In this document: positions 14,721 through 19,315 of the stretch, one piece after another
Position numbering within the stretch: position 1 is the first letter of the stretch
How the letters are laid out: every line of letters begins with the position of its first letter
Assembly: GCA_051000395.1 (NCBI GenBank)
Contig: JBPCOI010000014.1
Span: 1 to 19,315, forward strand
Length of the DNA: 19,315 bases
Reading direction: 5' to 3'
From: JBPCOI01 sp051000395
Lineage (GTDB): Bacteria; Actinomycetota; Actinomycetes; Mycobacteriales; Jatrophihabitantaceae
Translations under genes and position numbers: made by a program
Notes under the pieces: generated by a model
The model's database searches: none
What the model was told of the DNA's origin: nothing
What the model saw: only the letters and a program-made list of their open reading frames with translations

Positions 14721-14903
14721 ATGGCACGACTGAAGATCACCCAGATCAGGTCGGGGATCGGGAACAAGCAGAACCAGCGGCAGACGCTGCGTTCCCTCGG
14801 CCTCAAGCGGATCCACGACGTCGTCGTCAAGGAAGACCGCCCGGAGTTCCGCGGCATGGTCACGACCGTCCGGCACCTCGTGACGGTCGAGGAGGTCGAC
14901 TAG
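14721..14903 (+). CDS. rpmD: 50S ribosomal protein L30
   Basis: The product is 60 residues, the family length. L30 is a small globular protein on the 50S surface. ARLKITQIRSGIG, QRQTLRSLGLKRI and the C-terminal GMVTTVRHLVTVEEV are family signatures. The ATG at 14721 lies inside a longer open frame and is chosen on homology and on GGGAG and AGGA upstream. The stop is followed by a small frame leading to rplO. Confidence 0.97.
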   Translation: MARLKITQIRSGIGNKQNQRQTLRSLGLKRIHDVVVKEDRPEFRGMVTTVRHLVTVEEVD

Positions 14904-14905
14904 AG

Positions 14906-14941
14906 ATGAACACCGGCGACAGCTCCTGGAGCAAGAAATGA
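14906..14941 (+). CDS. putative bridge minicistron between rpmD and rplO (11 codons)
   Basis: The ATG starts two bases after the rpmD stop, with GGAGG (14891-14895) as ribosome-binding site. The TGA overlaps the rplO ATG (ATGA). The peptide is MNTGDSSWSKK. The rplO ribosome-binding GGAG (14928-14931) sits in a small hairpin GCTCC-T-GGAGC that translation of this frame would open. No homology is known. Confidence 0.33.
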   Translation: MNTGDSSWSKK

Positions 14942-15381
14942 CTCTCAAGGTCCATCACCTGCGTCCCGCCCCGGGCTCGCACACCAAGAAGACACGCGTC
15001 GGCCGCGGCGAGGGTTCCAAGGGCAAGACGGCCGGCCGCGGAACGAAGGGCACCAAGGCCCGCTACCAGGTTCCGGCCGGCTTCGAGGGCGGCCAGATGC
15101 CGATCCACATGCGGCTGCCGAAGCTCAAGGGCTTCACGAACCGCTTCCGCGTCGAGTTCCAGGTCGTCAACCTCGCCAGGCTGGCCGAGCTGTTCCCCAA
15201 GGGCGGCACGGTGGGTGTCGACGAGCTGGTCGCGGCCGGCGCGGTGCGCAAGGGCGAACCGGTCAAGGTGCTCGGCAACGGGGAGCTGGGCGCGGTGAAG
15301 CTCGACGTCACGGCGGACAAGTTCTCCGACACGGCTCGCGAGAAGATCATCGCGGCCGGCGGCTCGGTCACCGAGCGCTGA
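14938..15381 (+). CDS. rplO: 50S ribosomal protein L15
   Basis: The product is 147 residues. L15 binds 23S rRNA and is needed for 50S assembly. The N-terminal LKVHHLRPAPGSHTKKTRVG, then GRGTKGTKAR and GGQMPIHMRLPKLKGF, are diagnostic. The ATG at 14938 overlaps the stop of the preceding small frame, with GGAG six bases upstream. It is the last ribosomal gene in the window; a hairpin follows 14 bases after the stop. Confidence 0.98.
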   Translation: MTLKVHHLRPAPGSHTKKTRVGRGEGSKGKTAGRGTKGTKARYQVPAGFEGGQMPIHMRLPKLKGFTNRFRVEFQVVNLARLAELFPKGGTVGVDELVAAGAVRKGEPVKVLGNGELGAVKLDVTADKFSDTAREKIIAAGGSVTER

Positions 15382-15394
15382 GCCGCACCGCGTC

Positions 15395-15424
15395 AGCGGG
15401 ACCGAGCAGTACCCCGGTCCCGCT
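15395..15424 (+). terminator. terminator hairpin after rplO
   Basis: AGCGGGACC (15395-15403) and GGTCCCGCT (15416-15424) form a perfect 9-bp stem around a 12-nt loop, followed by TCGTTG. It lies 14 bp after rplO and just before a promoter-like sequence, where the end of the ribosomal transcript would be expected. The U tract is weak, so partial read-through into secY is plausible. Confidence 0.65.
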
Positions 15425-15427
15425 TCG

Positions 15428-15458
15428 TTGCCGGTCGTCGCGGCCCGACTGTTAGCCT
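15428..15458 (+). promoter_or_regulatory. candidate secY promoter
   Basis: TTGCCG (15428-15433) and TAGCCT (15453-15458) are spaced 19 bp apart. GTTAGCCTG-type -10 sequences are common before actinobacterial genes. Transcription would start near 15465 and give a leader of about 85 nt. The -35 is imperfect and the spacing slightly long. Confidence 0.45.
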
Positions 15459-15468
15459 GGGCGGGTCT

Positions 15469-15519
15469 GTCCCGCAGCTGGGACGAGCACCCGTCGGCCA
15501 CCGTCGTCGCCGGTGGCCG
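15469..15519 (+). other. hairpins in the secY leader
   Basis: A perfect 9-bp stem CGGCCACCG/CGGTGGCCG (15495-15503 and 15511-15519) with a 7-nt loop follows a smaller GTCCC/GGGAC stem (15469-15484). Both lie in the predicted secY leader, upstream of the AGGAGG at 15541. No U run follows, so they are not obvious terminators. They may be regulatory or may only stabilise the transcript end. Confidence 0.5.
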
Positions 15520-15550
15520 GCAACCGTGAAGTTCCGCAGCAGGAGGATCC

Positions 15551-16864
15551 GTGCTCAGCGCATTCGCATCGGCGTTCCGGACGCCGGATCTGCGCAAGAA
15601 GCTGCTGTTCACCCTCGCGATGCTCGCGCTGTACCGGCTCGGTGCCTCCATCCCCACGCCGAACACGAACACCACGGCGATCAACGGGTGCATCAACCAG
15701 GCGCAGAACGGCGGCAACGCCAACGTCTACTCGCTGATCAACCTGTTCTCCGGCGGCGCCCTGCTGAGGCTGTCCGCATTCGCGCTGGGCATCATGCCCT
15801 ACATCACTGCCAGCATCATCATCCAGCTGCTGGTCGTCGTCATCCCGCGCTTCGAGCAGCTCAAGCAGGAGGGCCAGTCCGGCCAGCAGAAGCTGACCCA
15901 GTACAGCCGCTACCTCACGATCGGCCTGGGGATCCTGCAGTCCACCGGATTCATCGCGCTGGCCCGCTCCGGTCAGCTGTTCCCGGGCTGCCAGGGCTCC
16001 ATCCTCTACAAGCAGGACATCTTCACGCTGGCGACGATGGTGCTGTGCATGACGGCCGGTACCGGCGTCATCATGTGGCTGGGCGAGCTGATCACCGACC
16101 GGGGTGTCGGCAACGGCATGAGCGTGCTGATGTTCACCTCGATCGCCGCGCGCATCCCCAACGAGGGACAGACGATCCTGCAGAACTCCGGCGGCTTCGT
16201 GTTCACTCTCATCTGCGTGCTGGGGCTCGCGATCATCATCGCGGTGGTGTTCGTCGAGCAGGCGCAGCGCCGCATCCCGGTGCAGTACGCCAAGCGGATG
16301 GTCGGGCGGCGCCAGTACGGCGGCACGTCCACCTACCTGCCGTTGAAGGTGAACCAGGCGGGCGTCATCCCGGTCATCTTCGCCTCCTCGCTCCTCTACA
16401 TCCCGCAGCTGATCAGCCAGCTGACCAGCAAGGGTACGACCGCCTCGGCCTTCGAACGGTGGGTCAACAACTACCTGATCAACCAGCAGTCCTTCGTCTA
16501 CATCCTCATCTACTTCGCGCTGATCATCTTCTTCACCTACTTCTACGTCGGCATCACCTTCGACCCGGTCGAGCGTGCCGACGACATGAAGAAGTACGGC
16601 GGCTTCATCCCGGGTATCCGCCCGGGGCGCCCGACCGCGGAGTACCTGCAGTTCGTGCTGTCGAGGATCACCCTGCCCGGCTCGCTGTACCTCGGTATCG
16701 TCGCGATCCTGCCGAACTTCTTCTTCTCGATCACCAGCAGCAACGCGCAGAACTTTCCGTTCGGCGGTACTGCAGTGCTGATCATGGTCGGTGTCGGCCT
16801 GGACACCGTGAAGCAGATCGAGAGCCAGCTCATGCAGCGCAACTACGAGGGATTCCTGCGCTAG
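15551..16864 (+). CDS. secY: protein translocase subunit SecY
   Basis: SecY is a 437-residue inner-membrane pore of the SecYEG translocon, with ten membrane spans expected for the family. The first span (about 18-36) contains LYRLGASIPTP. The plug region LINLFSGGALLRLS (62-75) and the second span ending YITASIIIQLLVVVIP follow. The cytoplasmic loops carry GQSGQQKLTQYSRY and, further on, the ribosome-contacting RRIPVQYAKR and FDPVERADDMKKYGGFIPGIRPG. The GTG at 15551 is close (4 nt) behind AGGAGG. The sequence is complete and ends QRNYEGFLR, typical of the family. adk follows after 29 bp. Confidence 0.98.
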   Translation: MLSAFASAFRTPDLRKKLLFTLAMLALYRLGASIPTPNTNTTAINGCINQAQNGGNANVYSLINLFSGGALLRLSAFALGIMPYITASIIIQLLVVVIPRFEQLKQEGQSGQQKLTQYSRYLTIGLGILQSTGFIALARSGQLFPGCQGSILYKQDIFTLATMVLCMTAGTGVIMWLGELITDRGVGNGMSVLMFTSIAARIPNEGQTILQNSGGFVFTLICVLGLAIIIAVVFVEQAQRRIPVQYAKRMVGRRQYGGTSTYLPLKVNQAGVIPVIFASSLLYIPQLISQLTSKGTTASAFERWVNNYLINQQSFVYILIYFALIIFFTYFYVGITFDPVERADDMKKYGGFIPGIRPGRPTAEYLQFVLSRITLPGSLYLGIVAILPNFFFSITSSNAQNFPFGGTAVLIMVGVGLDTVKQIESQLMQRNYEGFLR

Positions 16865-16893
16865 CTCGGCGCGGACGAAGGGTAGCCAGCGCC

Positions 16894-17550
16894 GTGAGAC
16901 TTGTCCTCGTCGGCCCGCCGGGTGCGGGCAAGGGAACGCAGGCGGAGTTCGTCGCGGTGCGTTTCGCCATCCCGAAGATCTCGACGGGCGACATCTTCCG
17001 CGCGAACGTGTCCGGCGGCACCGATCTGGGGCGCCTGGCCAAGAAGTTCATGGACGCCGGCGATCTCGTCCCGGACGAGGTCACCAACGCGATGGTGCGC
17101 GATCGGCTGGCCCAGGACGATGCGGCGCCCGGCTTCCTGCTCGACGGCTTCCCCCGCAACGTCGCACAGGCCGGCGAGTTCGACACCATCCTCGACGGCC
17201 TGGGCACCTCGCTGAGCGTGGTGCTCGACCTCGAGGTGGAGCACGACGAGGTGGTGCGCCGGCTGTCGGGGCGCCGCACCTGCAAGAAGTGCGGGCATGT
17301 CTGGCACGTCGAGTTCGACCCGCCGGCCGTTGCTGATGTCTGCGACAAGTGTGGCGGCTCGCTCTACCACCGCGACGACGACTATCCGGAGACCGTCCGG
17401 CACCGCCTGGAGGTCTACGCCCGGCAGACGGCACCGCTGATCGAGTACTACCGCAGCCGCGGCCAGCTGGTCTCGATCAACGCGCTCGGCACCGTCGAGG
17501 ACGTCACCGAACGCGCCATCGCCGCGCTCGAACAGTTCGCCGACGCGTAG
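16894..17550 (+). CDS. adk: adenylate kinase with zinc-type lid
   Basis: The enzyme is cytosolic, 218 residues, and catalyses ATP + AMP = 2 ADP. It has the P-loop GPPGAGKGT (8-16 region), the AMP-site STGDIFRA (30-37) and LLDGFPRN (82-89). The long lid carries four cysteines, Cys130-X2-Cys133 and Cys150-X2-Cys153, the structural zinc ribbon. Many actinobacterial adenylate kinases have a short, zinc-free lid, so the long zinc lid is a useful lineage marker. Start GTG at 16894 begins at the family N-terminus MRLVLVG; the same frame is open far upstream across secY but has no homology there. GAAGGG upstream is a distant ribosome-binding site. map starts two bases after the stop. Confidence 0.97.
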   Translation: MRLVLVGPPGAGKGTQAEFVAVRFAIPKISTGDIFRANVSGGTDLGRLAKKFMDAGDLVPDEVTNAMVRDRLAQDDAAPGFLLDGFPRNVAQAGEFDTILDGLGTSLSVVLDLEVEHDEVVRRLSGRRTCKKCGHVWHVEFDPPAVADVCDKCGGSLYHRDDDYPETVRHRLEVYARQTAPLIEYYRSRGQLVSINALGTVEDVTERAIAALEQFADA

Positions 17551-17552
17551 CC

Positions 17553-18392
17553 GTGCGCAGCCTCCCGGAGCAGATCCAGCTCAAGACCCCCGAGCAGCTG
17601 GCCGTCATGCGCGAGGCCGGGCTCGTCGTCGCCGCCGCCCTCGGGGCGATGCGAGACGCCGCCGCCCCCGGCGTGTCGACGGCGGAACTGGACGCGCTCG
17701 CCCGTGAGGTGCTGCGCGATGCGGGAGCGACGTCGTCGTTCCTCGACTACGACGTGGGATCGGGTCCCTACCCCGCGGTGATCTGCGCGTCGCGCAACGA
17801 CCGCGTCGTGCACGGCATCCCGTCGGCCGGGGAGAAGCTGGTCGACGTTGACATCCTGTCGATCGACTTCGGCGCGATCGTCGACGGGTGGCACGGCGAC
17901 GCGGCGATCACGGTGCTCGTTGGCGACGTCTCGCCCGAGGCCCGGGCCCTGTCCGATGCCTGCGAGGCCTCGTTGTGGGACGGCCTGTGCGCGGCTCGCG
18001 CCGGCGGGCGGCTCTCGGACATCTCGCACGCGGTCGAGTCGTCGGTGCGGCGCTCGGGCCGCTACGGAATCGTCACCGGCTACGGCGGGCACGGGATCGG
18101 GTCGCAGATGCACATGGCGCCGCACATCCTCAACCACGGCCGAGCGGGGAAGGGGCCGCGGCTGCTGCCCGGCATGGCGCTGGCGATCGAGCCGATGATC
18201 ACCCTCGGCTCGCGGGCGACCCGGGAGCTCGACGACGGCTGGACGGTGAGCACCGTGGACGGCTCCTGGTCGGCGCACTGGGAGCACACGGTGGCAATCC
18301 TCGACGACGGGCCCTGGGTGCTCACCGCCGAGGACGGCGGGCGCGCCGAGCTGGGGCGCCGCGGTGTCGGCGTGTCCGCGCTCGCCGCCTGA
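17553..18392 (+). CDS. map: type I methionine aminopeptidase
   Basis: The enzyme is 279 residues and removes the initiator methionine from nascent proteins. The five metal ligands are visible: Asp105 (SIDFG), Asp116 (HGDAA), His180 (GHGIG), Glu213 (AIEPM) and Glu244 (WEHT). The catalytic histidines His88 (VHGIP) and His187 (QMHMAP) are also present. The GTG start lies two bases after the adk stop and homology begins there (LKTPEQLAVMREAG). A C-terminal stretch of about 30 residues follows the last ligand, normal for the class. It is the last plus-strand gene recognised. A convergent gene ends only 4 bp away, where infA would usually be found. Confidence 0.97.
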   Translation: MRSLPEQIQLKTPEQLAVMREAGLVVAAALGAMRDAAAPGVSTAELDALAREVLRDAGATSSFLDYDVGSGPYPAVICASRNDRVVHGIPSAGEKLVDVDILSIDFGAIVDGWHGDAAITVLVGDVSPEARALSDACEASLWDGLCAARAGGRLSDISHAVESSVRRSGRYGIVTGYGGHGIGSQMHMAPHILNHGRAGKGPRLLPGMALAIEPMITLGSRATRELDDGWTVSTVDGSWSAHWEHTVAILDDGPWVLTAEDGGRAELGRRGVGVSALAA

Positions 18393-18396
18393 ACGC

Positions 18397-18999
18397 TCAG
18401 CGCACGGCCCGTACCACACGGGCTGGAGCGCCGACGGCGACGGAGAACGGCGCGATGTCGGCCGTCACCACCGAGTTGGCGCCGATCACGCTGCGCTGGC
18501 CGATGCGCACGCCGCTGGTGACGACGACATTCGCGCCGAGCCACACGTTGTCCTCGATGATCGTCGCTCCGTTGCTGGTGAAGCCCTGCCACGGCACCGG
18601 GCGGTCCGGGTCGTCGAAGCGGTGGTTGGCGTCGGTGACCAGGCAGCTGTTGGCGAGCATGCAGTGCGCGCCGATCTCGACGCGGTTCAGGGCTGCCACC
18701 ATGACACCGAGGTTCAGGATCGTCCCGGTGCCGATCGTGATGACGCCGCCCTCCGACGTCAGCCACACGCCGGGCTCCAAGAGCGCGTGCGGCCCGAGTT
18801 CGAGGCGCCCGTCGCGCAGCATCTCCAGCACGTTGCCGTGCAGCGGGCCGCGGGCGAAGGCCTCGCGGCGCGCGAGTTCGAGGTGCAACCGAACCCGATT
18901 CCACGGCAGCCGCGAACCCTGGTACCAGCGCCACTTGCGTGCCCAGAGCACCAGCGCCGCGCGGTCGAGAGATGGCACGGGAACCGGCTCGGGTCGCAT
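18397..18999 (-). CDS. hexapeptide-repeat (left-handed beta-helix) acyltransferase
   Basis: The product is 200 residues. After a basic, Trp-rich N-terminal part (1-50), imperfect hexapeptide turns run from about 65 to 195 (GVITIGTGTILNLGVMVAAL, NRVEIGAHCMLANSCLV, ATIIEDNVWLGANVVVTSGV, RIGQRSVIGANSVVTADI). These build a left-handed beta-helix. The catalytic histidine is probably His126 in DANHRFDD. The end, FSVAVGAPARVVR, is typical of the WbbJ/maltose O-acetyltransferase-like group. The acceptor is unknown: a sugar of a surface polysaccharide or lipid is the usual role. It converges with map and interrupts the usual ribosomal gene order. No Shine-Dalgarno sequence is seen; the start is probably leaderless. 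Confidence 0.85.
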   Translation of the reverse strand: MRPEPVPVPSLDRAALVLWARKWRWYQGSRLPWNRVRLHLELARREAFARGPLHGNVLEMLRDGRLELGPHALLEPGVWLTSEGGVITIGTGTILNLGVMVAALNRVEIGAHCMLANSCLVTDANHRFDDPDRPVPWQGFTSNGATIIEDNVWLGANVVVTSGVRIGQRSVIGANSVVTADIAPFSVAVGAPARVVRAVR

Positions 19000-19005
19000 C
19001 CGGCG

Positions 19006-19031
19006 ACGGTAGCGCGCCCGCGGCTACGGTA
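19006..19031 (-). promoter_or_regulatory. candidate promoter for a leaderless acyltransferase mRNA
   Basis: On the minus strand TACCGT (19006-19011) ends six bases before the ATG at 18999, the geometry of an actinobacterial leaderless start. A second TACCGT (19026-19031) lies 20 bp further upstream. No clear -35 is seen for either. Confidence 0.4.
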
Positions 19032-19188
19032 GAGGGTCAGGTTGAATCGGCGGGATCAACGCGCGCTAGACGTATCAGGTCCGAAACTCCGGCGGCACCA
19101 ATTGGTTGACGCATGCGCTGCCAAGGGGATTGACCGAGACCTCGGCCGATGATCTGCCCGTAGCTAGCGGCAAACACCAGCTCAAAAT
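19032..19188. other. intergenic stretch with no recognised gene
   Basis: No reading frame with recognisable homology, RNA gene or clear repeat was found here. It is less GC-rich than the genes to the left and lies between the acyltransferase promoter region and the putative insertion-sequence end. CTCAAAAT (19181-19188), directly before that end, could be one copy of a target duplication. Confidence 0.4.
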
Positions 19189-19315
19189 GGGCTCTTCGAC
19201 CCGATCCGTGGGTGGTTACCGGCTGGTTCGGCCTGGTAGATCGGGTCGGAACCCGCCCAGGGAGAGCATGGCCAGCGCGATCAGTGCCTGGGGTGAGGCG
19301 AAGCCGAACGCGATG
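19189..19315 (-). mobile_element. putative insertion-sequence end, cut by the window edge
   Basis: GGGCTCTTCGACCC (from 19189) looks like the terminal repeat of an insertion sequence; GGCTCTTCG-type ends are known in the ISL3 family. A transposase-like C-terminus begins 27 bp further in on the minus strand. A further inverted repeat, CGACCCGATC/GATCGGGTCG (19197-19206 and 19239-19248), overlaps the stop codon. The other end is outside the window, so the family and boundary are uncertain. Confidence 0.35.
19216..19315 (-). CDS. C-terminal fragment of a probable transposase
   Basis: Thirty-two codons and a TAA stop (19216-19218) are visible; the gene continues beyond the right edge. The end reads PQALIALAMLSLGGFRPDLPGR, split here as PQALIALAMLSLGG and then FRPDLPGR. 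It resembles a C-terminal pattern I associate with actinobacterial transposases, from memory and without a search. Family and integrity cannot be judged from so little. Confidence 0.35.
   Translation of the reverse strand, partial: IAFGFASPQALIALAMLSLGGFRPDLPGRTSR

Noticed and set aside
15526..17550. One 674-codon frame covering secY and adk
   Set aside because: Its first 456 codons are an out-of-frame shadow of secY; only the last 218 codons are adenylate kinase.
18407..18423. Terminator for map inside the acyltransferase end
   Set aside because: GCCCGT/ACGGGC is only a 6-bp stem with no U run; too weak to call.

Overview
The window is an almost uninterrupted plus-strand ribosomal-protein and translation-factor cluster from a high-GC actinobacterium. 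Three things support that placement: very GC-rich third positions, an actinobacterial gene order (str, S10 and spc clusters back to back, ending in secY-adk-map), and family details such as the four-cysteine S14, GTG starts on tuf, rplN, rplR, secY, adk and map, and Ala/Glu-rich protein tails. I cannot fix the order or genus from sequence alone.

Layout. Positions 1-423 hold a candidate terminator of an upstream unit, a good promoter (TTGGAA-17-TAAGGT) and a long structured leader. The str cluster follows: rpsL, rpsG, fusA, tuf. The S10 cluster runs from 4948 to 10817: rpsJ, rplC, rplD, rplW, rplB, rpsS, rplV, rpsC, rplP, rpmC, rpsQ. The spc cluster runs from 10891 to 15381: rplN, rplX, rplE, rpsN, rpsH, rplF, rplR, rpsE, rpmD, rplO. 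A hairpin at 15395-15424 and a promoter-like sequence precede secY-adk-map. After map the usual infA-rpmJ-rpsM continuation is missing. Instead there is a convergent acyltransferase gene, a short featureless stretch, and what looks like the end of an insertion sequence running off the right edge.

How the genes work together. They make small- and large-subunit ribosomal proteins, the two main elongation factors, the translocon pore SecY, the housekeeping adenylate kinase and the N-terminal methionine-removing enzyme. Many neighbours overlap by stop/start codons (TAATG, TGATG, ATGA), which suggests translational coupling.

Most unusual features. (1) The longer intercistronic gaps are not empty. 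Eight of the twelve gaps longer than 25 bp hold a tiny reading frame of 8-29 codons whose stop overlaps the start codon of the next gene (ATGA, GTGA or TAATG). Seven of these begin on, or within nine bases of, the upstream stop codon. Behind fusA, an 80-bp tandem duplication makes two 27-codon frames linked to fusA and to each other by GTGA, each ending in the same KVNGE as EF-G. Behind rplF, a copy of the L6 tail forms the end of such a frame. I read these as possible 'bridge' minicistrons that keep ribosomes moving across enlarged gaps. That is an inference from geometry and is untested. (2) Ribosomal protein L4 is about 140 residues longer than usual and carries a C-terminal module resembling the actinobacterial 'sunset' domain. 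(3) A hairpin element built around GATCTTGAT occurs twice, in the tuf-rpsJ and rpsQ-rplN gaps.
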